Positions 56,263 to 64,000 of a stretch of 64,000 nucleotides of DNA are shown piece by piece. This DNA comes from Listeria immobilis (GTDB lineage: Bacteria; Bacillota; Bacilli; Lactobacillales; Listeriaceae), in assembly GCF_014322765.1 (NCBI RefSeq), contig NZ_JAASTZ010000013.1:37694-101693 (forward strand), given 5' to 3'. The notes below the pieces were generated by a model. It saw only the letters and a list, made by a program, of their open reading frames with translations. It made no database searches and was not told where the DNA came from. The position numbers and the translations under genes were made by a program. Numbering within the stretch: the stretch's first letter is position 1; every line of letters begins with the position of its first letter.

Positions 56263-57309
56263 TTATTTCAAAAGGGTATTACTCCCTTTTAAAAGCGACT
56301 TTGCTGCTCCTTCATCCGTAATTAAAATCGTATTTTTGGGAGCACTTTTCATATACGATTTGATTGCTTTGGCTTTTGATGTACCACCTGCAACAGCGAT
56401 AATATGCGGGATTTGTGCTAAATCTTCAAATTGAAGACCGAAAGTAGGAACCTTATGTACAACCTCGCCTTGTTCATCAAAATAATAACCAAATGCTTCA
56501 CCAACAGCTTTACGATGGATGATTTTTTCAAGCACTTCTTCGCTGGTATATCTGCGTTTCGCCATTGCGAGCGCATCACCTATGCCTAAAATAATGGCAT
56601 TTGCGGATTGTACTAATCGTAAGCCTTCTTGAATTGCCGGTTCTTTCAGTAAGGAACGATAGGCTTCTTCGCCAAGCTGCTCCGGAACATAGAGAACGCG
56701 GTGTTTCGTGTTTGTCTTTGTTGCCATTTTGTCACAAATTGTATTCGCTTGATTGTCAAGGTCTTCACCAATACCTCCACGTCCAGGAACGAAAAGTAAA
56801 TCTCTGCCTTTTGCAAAATCAGTTGTCATCATTTCAGCAACTGTTGCCATTGTAGAGCCGCCCATAACTGCGACGATGTTTCTTTTTTCAGTGAGTGCCA
56901 TGTCTAGTTGTTCTACTGCCACACGTCCCATTTCTTCACGGACCCATGGTGTAACATCACTATCACCTTGCACTACCAAGCATTTTTTGATTTGCAATTT
57001 TTTTGCTAATTGTTCTTCCATTGAATGTAACCCTGAAAGTTGATTCATGACGCTCTCTAAATCACGAAAAACAATCAATCCTTCTTTTGTAACGGTCATT
57101 CCGGATGAAGCAATTTCTATTAAACCTTGTGCTTTCAAAAATTCAACTTCGCCTCTTAGAACTCGTTCACTCATACCGAGCATTCCAGCGAGTGTACGTC
57201 TCCCAACTGGTTCAGAAAAATAAATCGAGCGTAAGATTTGGTAGCGTTTTTGCATAATCATTAAAACGTCGGGCAATAACTTTTTCTGAATGTTAATTAA
57301 ATCTGACAT
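56263..57309 (-). CDS. cggR: CggR, repressor of the glycolytic operon
   Basis: This 348-residue SorC/DeoR-family repressor has a winged helix at the N terminus (SEPVGRRTLAGMLGMSERVLRGEVEFL) and a sugar-phosphate-binding domain (IVAVMGGSTMATVAEMM, FVPGRGGIGED, and ITDEGAAKSLL near the end). In Bacillus subtilis fructose 1,6-bisphosphate binding releases it from its operator. It heads the cggR-gap-pgk-tpiA-gpmI-eno run. An operator of the CggR type lies about 20 bases upstream of its start. Confidence 0.95.
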   Translation of the reverse strand: MSDLINIQKKLLPDVLMIMQKRYQILRSIYFSEPVGRRTLAGMLGMSERVLRGEVEFLKAQGLIEIASSGMTVTKEGLIVFRDLESVMNQLSGLHSMEEQLAKKLQIKKCLVVQGDSDVTPWVREEMGRVAVEQLDMALTEKRNIVAVMGGSTMATVAEMMTTDFAKGRDLLFVPGRGGIGEDLDNQANTICDKMATKTNTKHRVLYVPEQLGEEAYRSLLKEPAIQEGLRLVQSANAIILGIGDALAMAKRRYTSEEVLEKIIHRKAVGEAFGYYFDEQGEVVHKVPTFGLQFEDLAQIPHIIAVAGGTSKAKAIKSYMKSAPKNTILITDEGAAKSLLKGSNTLLK

Positions 57310-57331
57310 TTTTAATTGCTCCTCATCTATG

Positions 57332-57367
57332 GACGCGATACGACCCGCTTAGTCATAAGATGTCCCG
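57332..57367 (-). promoter_or_regulatory. CggR operator
   Basis: On the minus strand the site reads CGGGAC-N6-TGAC-N4-CGGGTC-N6-CGTC, which matches the Bacillus subtilis CggR operator layout (CGGGAC-N6-TGTC, N4, repeated) with a few substitutions in the second half. It lies between the promoter and the cggR start codon. Confidence 0.82.
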
Positions 57368-57749
57368 TTTGAACTAAAAAAAGTAGAGATGGAGGTTTAA
57401 CGTACCTTTCAAGACTATTAAACTAGCCAATTCAGCTCGTCAACAGAGTGTCTCTCAATGTGTTTTTACCCCTTCTCTTTTTGCTTACACCGGTGAAACT
57501 TTTTTATCGTTCTTTTACTACCCTACGTTCCCTATTCTAACAGTGTTAGCATAATTCTTCAAGTATTAAGTGGGACATTTATGAAATATTCACCTATAAT
57601 TTACAATCCATTTTTATCTTGCAAAGTTTTAGATAGGCTATATAAGTAGTTTTCCACCTTAATTGAAAATGAAACATGCTCTAGCGAATTTTTTATTTTT
57701 AAAAAAGACGTTTTGTGTCCCACAGCTTTTGATAGGAGTAAAACGTCTT
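57368..57749. other. Intergenic region between cggR and sigL
   Basis: Besides the cggR promoter this stretch of about 380 bases has no convincing ORF. Its right edge is a terminator for sigL (AAAAGACG and CGTCTTTT arms near 57701-57752). The sequence between about 57480 and 57690 is AT-rich; I see no further signal in it. Confidence 0.4.
57415..57443 (-). promoter_or_regulatory. Candidate sigma-A promoter of the glycolytic operon
   Basis: TTGACG (57443-57438) and TAATAG (57420-57415) are 17 bases apart on the minus strand. The CggR operator follows about 50 bases downstream, a roadblock position. Confidence 0.65.
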
Positions 57750-57752
57750 TTA
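57701..57752 (-). terminator. Intrinsic terminator after sigL
   Basis: AAAAGACGTTTT and AAAACGTCTTTT pair perfectly over 12 bases, with the loop carrying TGTGTCCCACAGC-like sequence. The sigL stop codon touches the stem on the minus strand. Confidence 0.8.
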
Positions 57753-59093
57753 AAATCTCTTTCTTTTCGATGAAGAAGGAATATTTAATTCTAAACGATA
57801 TTTTGCAATTGCTCTTCTCGAAACTTGAATATCTTTTTTCGCAAGCATATCTACTATTTTTTGATCGGAAAGTGGTTTTAGTTTATCTTCTGCTAAAACA
57901 AATTCTTGTACTAGTTTTTTGATGGTTGTACTGGAAACATCTCCTAAATCTTCATTTTCAGCAGATTTTTTCTGTAATCCTGATGCAAAGAAGCGTTTTA
58001 GTTCATATACCCCTGTATTTGTTTCCATGTATTTTCCATTTACTGCTCGACTTACGGTTGATTCATGAACACCAAGTTCTTCCGCCACTTCTTTTAATGT
58101 TAGTGGTTGCAAATGCGCTGAATTGTCTGTGAAGTATGCCTTTTGATGTTGAACAATGGCTTCTCCCACTCGTTGTAAGGTGCTTTCTCGTTGTTCAATT
58201 CCTTTTTTAATCCAATCAAATTCTCCCGCTTTGTCCCGTAAAAATTGAGCAACATCTTTCTCTTCGGTTGCGCGCATTGTTTCATAGTAAGCAGACTGAA
58301 AGCGAACTTGCGGTAAAAATTGTTTTGCCAAAGTAACGACGAGCTCCTTTTCATTTTGTAAAAGGATTAAGTCTGGCACAATATATTGCACCCGTTCCGA
58401 CTCAAATTCTGAACCTGGCTTAGGATTTAATGTTTGGATATAATCAGATACTTCTTGGATATTTTGTAAACTAACATCCATCTCAGTAGCAATTTTCTTC
58501 CATTTCTTTTCAGCAAATTCTGTGAAATACTTTTGAATAACGTCATAAGCGATATAAGGAGCATCTGGGGACCGTTCGATTTGGAGTAAAATACATTCAC
58601 GTGCATCTCTAGCTCCCACACCAGCCGGTTCCATACTTTGTAGAATTTCAAGTCCTTCTATAACCGTTGAATCATCCATCAAAAGTGCAGAACTTACATC
58701 TTTTAAATCAATTTGTAAGTAACCACTATCGCTTAAACTTTCTATTAAATATAAAACAATAATTTTATGTGTTTGGGTCACTTTCATTAATTGCAACTGT
58801 TCTTTTAGCGCATCAGCTAATGTCAGCTTATTATCTGCAATTTGGTCTAGCCAGTCTGTATCATCTGAACTTCCAGAGCTTTTACGACCACTGTATGAAA
58901 AATCTGTTCCAATATCTGAGCCTGGAATCACTTCAATTAATGGGTTCTCAAGTGCTTTATCTTCTAAAAATGCCATTAGATCAGCTGTTGTAAATTGAAG
59001 CATAGCAATAGACTGTGACAATTGTTGCGTCATATTTAATTTCAGCGATTGTTTTTGTTGCTGCTTTTGAACGAAATTAGATTCTAAACGCAA
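57750..59093 (-). CDS. sigL: RNA polymerase sigma-54 factor
   Basis: This 447-residue sigma-54 (RpoN/SigL) has a glutamine-rich activator-interaction region at the N terminus (residues 1-50, KQQQKQSLKLNMTQQLSQSI), core-binding helices, an HTH TLKEVAEELGVHESTVSRAVNGKY, and the RpoN box near the C terminus, SRRAIAKYRLEL. It directs transcription from -24/-12 promoters and needs enhancer-binding activators, in Listeria mainly for PTS operons. It is monocistronic. Confidence 0.97.
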   Translation of the reverse strand: MRLESNFVQKQQQKQSLKLNMTQQLSQSIAMLQFTTADLMAFLEDKALENPLIEVIPGSDIGTDFSYSGRKSSGSSDDTDWLDQIADNKLTLADALKEQLQLMKVTQTHKIIVLYLIESLSDSGYLQIDLKDVSSALLMDDSTVIEGLEILQSMEPAGVGARDARECILLQIERSPDAPYIAYDVIQKYFTEFAEKKWKKIATEMDVSLQNIQEVSDYIQTLNPKPGSEFESERVQYIVPDLILLQNEKELVVTLAKQFLPQVRFQSAYYETMRATEEKDVAQFLRDKAGEFDWIKKGIEQRESTLQRVGEAIVQHQKAYFTDNSAHLQPLTLKEVAEELGVHESTVSRAVNGKYMETNTGVYELKRFFASGLQKKSAENEDLGDVSSTTIKKLVQEFVLAEDKLKPLSDQKIVDMLAKKDIQVSRRAIAKYRLELNIPSSSKRKRF

Positions 59094-59213
59094 AATAAAA
59101 CCTCCATTAAAATTTAGTCTGATTATGTTTATATCAAGCTAAGTAATATTCCATTCTTATTTATTATAACATGGGGATTTTCAAATTACAGTAGATTCTG
59201 TTTGTTTATGCGC

Positions 59214-59250
59214 AAAAAACCAAGTACTGGATTGGTACTTGGTTTTTTGG
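59214..59250 (-). terminator. Intrinsic terminator after the dipeptidase gene
   Basis: AAACCAAGTAC and GTACTTGGTTT pair around TGGATTG, with AAAAAA on one side and TTTTTT on the other, so it would work on either strand. It lies next to the stop at 59251. Confidence 0.88.
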
Positions 59251-60177
59251 TTATTTCGGTAAATGATTTAAAAAGTTTTGAGAAGCAAATCCGCTTACTT
59301 CTTCTTTTGTATAATGTTTTGCTAGTACTTGGAGAAAGTCTTGGTATTTCCCAGCATTTTCAAGCCCTTTAACGTGGTCTGGAATGCCATCGAAATCCGA
59401 ACCGAAACCGATGTTTTTCACTCCTCCAAGTTCACAAATATGATCAATATGACGAATAACATCTTCCATATTAGCTACTCCAGAATTAGTGGTAAATAGC
59501 GGGTGGAAAATCACATGAATCATCGCATCTCGCTCAATCATTGCTTTAATTTGGTCATCATCTAAATTTCTAGGATGAGAACAAATAGCTTTTGCACTTG
59601 AATGGCTGGCAATAATAAATTCTGCTTCTTCTAAAGTATCCCAAAACGCCTTTACACTTAAATGAGAAACATCTGTAAATACTTTTCGTTCATTTAAGCG
59701 GCGTATAATTTCTTTGCCAAACTGTGTTAAACCAGCGCCGCGTTCTTCCATAATTCCATCTGCTGCTAAATTTGCGTTATTCCAAGTCAAACCGACAGAT
59801 AATACACCTGCATCGAGTAATTGTGTTAATTTATCCAAGTCGTGTCCAATCGGTTCAATGCCTTCTAACGTTAGCACAGCGCCAATTTTATTCTCTGGGA
59901 AATTTTCTAAGTCAGTCCATTTTTTCACTTGATGAATTATTCCACCCTTATGGAGCACATGTTGTTTAAAAATATTAACCTGTTCTACAGCTTTCTTCCA
60001 TTTATGCTCTACTGGAACACACTCATCAAGAAAAATCGCAAACCCTTGTAATAACATTTCAGCTTCTACAAGTCGCTCAAAATTAACATCTAGTTCCTCA
60101 GCATCTTGAAAAGTGTATTTACCTTTTCCAGCTTGCAATTTATAAAGCGCATCACAGTGTGTATCAATTACTCTCAT
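59251..60177 (-). CDS. Membrane dipeptidase-type peptidase (family M19)
   Basis: This 308-residue amidohydrolase-fold enzyme belongs to the renal dipeptidase family M19. Metal-ligand motifs are [13 protein letters not shown] at the start, [25 protein letters not shown] and [18 protein letters not shown], with [10 protein letters not shown] near the end. It hydrolyses dipeptides in relatives, and bacterial ones often accept D-amino acid residues. It lacks a signal peptide. The start at 60177 follows GGAGGCACG. Confidence 0.92.
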   Translation of the reverse strand: MRVIDTHCDALYKLQAGKGKYTFQDAEELDVNFERLVEAEMLLQGFAIFLDECVPVEHKWKKAVEQVNIFKQHVLHKGGIIHQVKKWTDLENFPENKIGAVLTLEGIEPIGHDLDKLTQLLDAGVLSVGLTWNNANLAADGIMEERGAGLTQFGKEIIRRLNERKVFTDVSHLSVKAFWDTLEEAEFIIASHSSAKAICSHPRNLDDDQIKAMIERDAMIHVIFHPLFTTNSGVANMEDVIRHIDHICELGGVKNIGFGSDFDGIPDHVKGLENAGKYQDFLQVLAKHYTKEEVSGFASQNFLNHLPK

Positions 60178-60255
60178 TTTCTGTCGTGCCTCCTTTTTGA
60201 TACATCTATTATATACTTTTCTAAGGAATAGACAAGCAGTTTTTTTAGAATGAAT

Positions 60256-62418
60256 TTATTTGATGATTTTATGCTTTTTACCCGGCCAAAATGCCCATTT
60301 TCCAAGAAGTACGGTAATCGATGGAACTAAGAACGGACGGACAATAAAAGTATCTAATAACACACCAATTGCTGTTATTAATCCAAATTGGACTAATAGC
60401 TGAATTGGAAGTGTAGTAAGTACACCAAATGTTCCTGCGAGAATTAAACCAGCTGAAGTAATAACGCCTCCTGTTTGCCCAACACCTTCTGTAATTGCTT
60501 TTCGAAGTGGTAATTTTTCACTATTTTTCCAAATACTAGAAATCATAAAGATATTGTAATCTTCTCCAAGTGCAACTATAAAAACAAAAGCATATAGTGG
60601 TATTAAACCAGAAATCGCTTCTACTCCCATTACATAATGAATAATGACCCAACCAAGTCCCAGCGCCCCGACAAATGAAAGCAAGACAGTCGCAACCAAA
60701 TAAAGCATGGCTGTAATGGAACGTAAATAGCAGAGTAGTAAAATTGCAATTAAAGCTATCACTAAAGGAATAATGACTTTTTCATCATGCTCTGTAACTG
60801 CACGATCATCATATTGTGTAGCTGTTTGCCCAGCGATATATACATCATTTCCTTTATCTGCTGCATCGCGAACTTTCGGTACAACATCCATTGCTTCATT
60901 ACTGTACGGATTATCCTCCAAAATCAGTGTATATTTTTGGTAACCATTGTTCCATTCAGGTCTGGAAACAGATTGAATCCCACCCACATTTTCGAGTGAG
61001 GCTTTCATTGATTCCTTCGAGTTTACAACAACTTCCATTGGAGCTAACATACCTGCACCATAATGATCACTAATTAATGTAAATCCTTCTCGAGATGGCA
61101 TATCTTCTGGAAAAGTGGAGAGTGTATCATAGGTGTATTTTACTTGGGTGGTAAAGATGCCGCAACCAATTAAAATAATCAAAGTAATAACTAAAATTTT
61201 CACTGGATGTTTTGCAGACATTTCGCCAATTTTATGCCAAAATCGATTTTCTTTGTGATGTTTAGGTGCTTTACCTTTCTTCGTTGCACGTTCTTCTTCC
61301 ATTTCCACTGTTCTAGGGACAAATGGCCAGAATGAAACGCGACCAAAAATACCTAACAATGCTGGTACAAGCGTTAACGATGAAATCATCATGATAAAAA
61401 TCGCTAAACTAAATGGTACTGCAAAGTTATGAAATGAACCATACTCAGCAGCTAGCAGCAACAACAGTGCCGCCATTACAGTCAAACCACTAAGCGCAAT
61501 TGCTCCTGCTGTGCCACTAAAAGCTTCTTTAAATGCCTGAAATCGATTTTTCTCTGTATGCAAATGGCTACGAAATCTGGATATAAGGAAGAGACAATAA
61601 TCTGTTCCTGCACCAAATAGCAATACGGTCATAATCGACAGCCCTTGAGATCCATATGTGATAATCCCTTCTTTTGCGAGTAATCCGAGAATTGGCGTAA
61701 TAACTAAGTAGGCAAAACCCACTGCAATTAGTGGAATAAGCGCTAAAATCGGTGAACGATAAATAACTAGTAAAAAAACAAGCACGAGCAAAACAGTTCC
61801 GATTAAAAGAGAAACATCTGCATCTTTAAATAAGCCGCTCGCATCTACACTAATCCCGGCAGGCCCTGTAGTTCGCGCTATCAACGTATCGCTCGCTGTC
61901 ACTTTCTGAGTAAATGGATCTTCTCCAATAGTTGTTTTTGCTTTTGATTCAAGTTGCTGAAAACTTTTTGATAGTTCATCAGATGTAGCACTATTTTCCA
62001 TAATAATAGTTTGAATAAAGGTTGTCCCATCATCAGATACTTGCTGTTTAAGAGCTATTGGTGGCAATTTATCATAAGGAACAGCCATTTGTTGATAATC
62101 CACAGGGCTCTCAGTTAATTCTTTACTGTATTTTTGAATATTTATTAAATCTGCTGTGGTCAAACCTGTTGAACGATACCATGTAATAAGCGCAGGCACC
62201 CCATCTGTCCCAGCAAATTGCTTATCAATTAATTTTTGCGCTACAACAGAAGGTTCTGAACTTGGTAAATCTTTAGCTGTATCATCTTTGTAATCAGCTG
62301 CTTTTGGAAAGAAAATTTGTAACACAATGATTGCGGCAATCCAAATTCCAAGAGTTATAAAACGTCCTTTTTTCCCACCTACCCCGCTAGCTACTTTACT
62401 TAAGAATCCATCTTTCAT
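60256..62418 (-). CDS. MMPL/RND-family exporter
   Basis: This 720-residue membrane protein has two MMPL repeats with 12 expected helices: one near the N terminus (residues 20-40), a five-helix group at about 195-375 and the same again at 530-710. The motif GAGTDYCLFLISRFR and its counterpart ALGEDYNIFMISSIW carry the proton-relay aspartates typical of the family. A periplasm-like extracellular domain lies between. Members export lipids, peptides or drugs. A TetR regulator gene lies just upstream, so it is probably substrate-inducible. Confidence 0.9.
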   Translation of the reverse strand: MKDGFLSKVASGVGGKKGRFITLGIWIAAIIVLQIFFPKAADYKDDTAKDLPSSEPSVVAQKLIDKQFAGTDGVPALITWYRSTGLTTADLINIQKYSKELTESPVDYQQMAVPYDKLPPIALKQQVSDDGTTFIQTIIMENSATSDELSKSFQQLESKAKTTIGEDPFTQKVTASDTLIARTTGPAGISVDASGLFKDADVSLLIGTVLLVLVFLLVIYRSPILALIPLIAVGFAYLVITPILGLLAKEGIITYGSQGLSIMTVLLFGAGTDYCLFLISRFRSHLHTEKNRFQAFKEAFSGTAGAIALSGLTVMAALLLLLAAEYGSFHNFAVPFSLAIFIMMISSLTLVPALLGIFGRVSFWPFVPRTVEMEEERATKKGKAPKHHKENRFWHKIGEMSAKHPVKILVITLIILIGCGIFTTQVKYTYDTLSTFPEDMPSREGFTLISDHYGAGMLAPMEVVVNSKESMKASLENVGGIQSVSRPEWNNGYQKYTLILEDNPYSNEAMDVVPKVRDAADKGNDVYIAGQTATQYDDRAVTEHDEKVIIPLVIALIAILLLCYLRSITAMLYLVATVLLSFVGALGLGWVIIHYVMGVEAISGLIPLYAFVFIVALGEDYNIFMISSIWKNSEKLPLRKAITEGVGQTGGVITSAGLILAGTFGVLTTLPIQLLVQFGLITAIGVLLDTFIVRPFLVPSITVLLGKWAFWPGKKHKIIK

Positions 62419-62496
62419 TATTAATCCCCCTTCACGCTTGTCCGATTTTCATTTATCATTCGATAAGTGAAATGCCAAAAAAAGAAGCACTCTCAT

Positions 62497-63111
62497 TTAT
62501 ACCTCTTTTTTAGAAATGCCAAACATCATTAAATCCATTAATTCTTCAATCCGTTGTGTTGTACTTTGTTTTTCAGCAAATTGACTTTTACCAGAAAAAA
62601 GCGGACTAATTGTCGCTAAACAATATCTAGCGGCCACTTCGGCAGTTATACCTTCTCGCAATTTCCCTGCAGCTTCTTGCCCTTGAAAAAAAGCTTGAAA
62701 TGGTTCTAAATAGGTTTCTTGCCATAATCTGTACATTAAATATTGATTTTCTGGTTTCATTTCATTTAATATATCGTGAACCATTAATAAAATATTGGTA
62801 GGATGCTTTTCAATTAGCATGATTAACATATCTTTCAGCTGCTCTTCGCTAGTTTTTGCGGATGCTAAAAGTGGATGCATTTCTAGTTGGATTTGCTTGG
62901 TTAATTCACGGACTACTTCTATATAAAGTGTTTCTTTATCTTCAAAATGATGGTATAAAGCTGGCTGAGTAATTTTTACAACGCTAGCTATTTCCCTTGT
63001 AGATACAGCCCGATAGCCTTTTTCCATAAATAAATCACGCGCGGTATCCAAAATTTTTCTTCTAGTAATTGCTAGTTCTTCTGCTCTTGTACGCTTTTTC
63101 TGCATCATCAT
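62497..63111 (-). CDS. TetR-family transcriptional regulator
   Basis: This 204-residue regulator has the TetR helix-turn-helix at about residues 20-60 (RDLFMEKGYRAVSTREIASV and KITQPALYHHFEDKETLY). The C-terminal helical ligand domain is not similar to one I can name. It lies 78 bases upstream of the MMPL exporter gene on the same strand, as is usual for a local repressor. The start at 63111 could be one of three consecutive ATG codons. Confidence 0.9.
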   Translation of the reverse strand: MMMQKKRTRAEELAITRRKILDTARDLFMEKGYRAVSTREIASVVKITQPALYHHFEDKETLYIEVVRELTKQIQLEMHPLLASAKTSEEQLKDMLIMLIEKHPTNILLMVHDILNEMKPENQYLMYRLWQETYLEPFQAFFQGQEAAGKLREGITAEVAARYCLATISPLFSGKSQFAEKQSTTQRIEELMDLMMFGISKKEV

Positions 63112-63123
63112 CCCACCTTTCTT

Positions 63124-63519
63124 TTATTCCGCGGATAACAATTGGATATTTTTATTAATTAATTTTTGCAAAGTTTCTTTATGCCATTTCCTCCCAAAAA
63201 CACGCTTGCTTACAAGGTATTTACCTTCTTCAAGCTCGCCATTTTCAGTAATTGCTCGAATATGTAATTGATATACTAACTTTTTTTTAGCTAAACTTAT
63301 TTGTTGAATTGTTTTTGCATCTAAAAAGTGCATTTCGGCATCACTTAACTTAAATACAAAAGTAAACATTCCTGCCTCTGTAAAAGCTAAGACAAGTGTG
63401 TGCCTTGCTCGCATGTTAGGGCCAGCATATAAAAAATCCATTGTCCGAACGGTTAAATTATTTTCTTCACTGTATACCTTTATTTCTTCTTCTAATCGCT
63501 CTCTTAAACTAATAGCCAA
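63124..63519 (-). CDS. Hypothetical protein, 131 residues
   Basis: This 131-residue soluble protein alternates beta strands and ends in helices; motifs include RTMDFLYAGPNMRARHTLVLAF, FTFVFKLSDAEMHFLDAKTI and YLVSKRVFGRKWHKETLQKL. The strand pattern could fit a PH-like or bacterial-PH domain, but I cannot place it in a family. It ends 13 bases before the TetR gene and is probably co-transcribed with the exporter. The ATG at 63519 is a reasonable start, although AGGGAGG is about 10 bases upstream. Confidence 0.65.
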   Translation of the reverse strand: MAISLRERLEEEIKVYSEENNLTVRTMDFLYAGPNMRARHTLVLAFTEAGMFTFVFKLSDAEMHFLDAKTIQQISLAKKKLVYQLHIRAITENGELEEGKYLVSKRVFGRKWHKETLQKLINKNIQLLSAE

Positions 63520-63855
63520 CCTAAACGCCTCCCTTGCTAATTACGATTTCACCAAAATAAGAATGCATGTAAGTGTCTTTTCTCATCCAATATCTTTTAT
63601 CACCTTATAATGATAGCATTATTGTAGGAAAAAAGTATATCTCTAATATAGATACCCCAAAAAGTTAGATTTTTGGTCTAACTTTTTGGGGCAGTTCATT
63701 TTACATGAATCCAACGAAAGTGTTTTTCTTTTATGCTCATTTTTTAGTGGCAGTGTCTTCTATCTGGCAAGAAAAAACATAAAACCCTCTCCATTCTGCC
63801 AGCCATTTTACCGTGAACACTTCCTATTTAATTCGTTTCTATCTCTTGTACTGGC
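63520..63855. other. Intergenic region at the right end
   Basis: This 336-base stretch contains the presumed promoter of the 131-residue gene, the hairpin at 63655-63691 and AT-rich sequence up to the last gene. A weak complementary pair CTGGCA/TGCCAG lies near 63760-63805. I see no further gene or site. Confidence 0.4.
63655..63691. terminator. Perfect 15-base-pair hairpin sharing its core with 6784-6830
   Basis: CCCCAAAAAGTTAGA and TCTAACTTTTTGGGG pair perfectly around TTTTTGG. The downstream gene on the minus strand ends near 63856, so the hairpin may terminate that gene. Its core is identical to the one beside the transposase remnant. Confidence 0.6.
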
Positions 63856-64000
63856 TTACCACGAAGCTTCTAACGCTTCCCTACTCGCTTGTATCGCTTC
63901 TGTTCGAGTCGTTTGTAGCCACGTAAATACCGCATCTCCTGTCGCTGATTCAAAGGCATCTTTCAACGTCACTTGCACTGCTTGGAGGTCTTCTTGCACC
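63856..64000 (-). CDS. C-terminal end of an unrecognised protein, 5' end outside window
   Basis: The last 47 residues of a minus-strand gene can be read before the TAA at 63858-63856: VQEDLQAVQVTLKDAFESAT, then GDAVFTWLQTTRTEAIQASR and EALEASW. It is alpha-helical and polar with two tryptophans near the end. Several codons (GCG, ACG, GCG) are richer in G and C than the surrounding genes. I cannot name the family; a small secreted WXG-like or phage-type protein is possible but unsupported. Confidence 0.55.
   Translation of the reverse strand, partial: VQEDLQAVQVTLKDAFESATGDAVFTWLQTTRTEAIQASREALEASW

Overview
The window reads as a chromosomal segment of a Listeria, most likely Listeria monocytogenes or a very close relative. 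It has low GC content. It carries the Listeria tmRNA tag (GKEKQNLAFAA), the cesRK two-component pair, hupDGC, a gadD glutamate decarboxylase and the paired secreted GH31 enzymes of the cycloalternan type, and its gene order matches what I remember of the lmo2399-lmo2465 region. This identification comes from recognising proteins and gene order, not from a search. Most genes lie on the minus strand.

Layout, left to right. 1-5900: end of a CNNM/DUF21 membrane protein, a GNAT acetyltransferase, a NagD-type phosphatase, YutD, a YunD-type 5'-nucleotidase, a TauE/SafE plus DUF1634 pair and a DUF72 protein. 5900-6860: a graveyard with the C-terminal end of an IS1182-like transposase and a decayed LuxR-type HTH domain. 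6860-12050: the sufCDSUB iron-sulfur assembly operon. 12400-16330: a lipoprotein and a metNIQ-type transporter behind an S-box (SAM) riboswitch. 16430-18530: cesRK with a small membrane protein. 18600-23390: a cation diffusion facilitator, a YusE/GcvH/YusI group and two FtsW/RodA-family genes. 23530-26620: hupDGC haem uptake, with a Fur-box-like site and a divergent 54-residue gene. 26750-33950: an esterase, glutamate decarboxylase, an SdpI-like protein, an orphan LicT-type antiterminator and several small stress or regulatory genes. 34200-34880: an orphan LPXTG sorting signal and the tmRNA gene.

35100-43690 is the most unusual part. It holds two large secreted GH31 transglycosylases that resemble the 6-alpha-glucosyltransferase / 3-alpha-isomaltosyltransferase pair that makes cycloalternan. 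The second (39124-42398) is broken by a one-base deletion near 42171. Divergent from them is an Rgg-like HTH-TPR regulator (42776-43687). Between the two lies a 12-codon ORF (MLTFLTSINWLF, 42641-42679) with a near-ideal ribosome binding site, followed by its own intrinsic terminator. A 12-base motif is repeated upstream of both this mini-ORF and the GH31 gene. The arrangement recalls the streptococcal RopB / SpeB-inducing-peptide / speB locus, so I propose a leaderless-peptide quorum-sensing module controlling extracellular alpha-glucan metabolism. Leader-peptide attenuation is the main alternative.

43700-59100 is core housekeeping: smpB, rnr, two related carboxylesterases flanking secG, a further alpha/beta hydrolase, the glycolytic run cggR-gap-pgk-tpi-pgm-eno with a CggR-type operator, and sigL (sigma-54). 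59250-64000 has a membrane dipeptidase, an MMPL exporter with a TetR regulator, an unrecognised 131-residue protein, a hairpin nearly identical in its core to the one beside the IS remnant, and the 3' end of one more gene.
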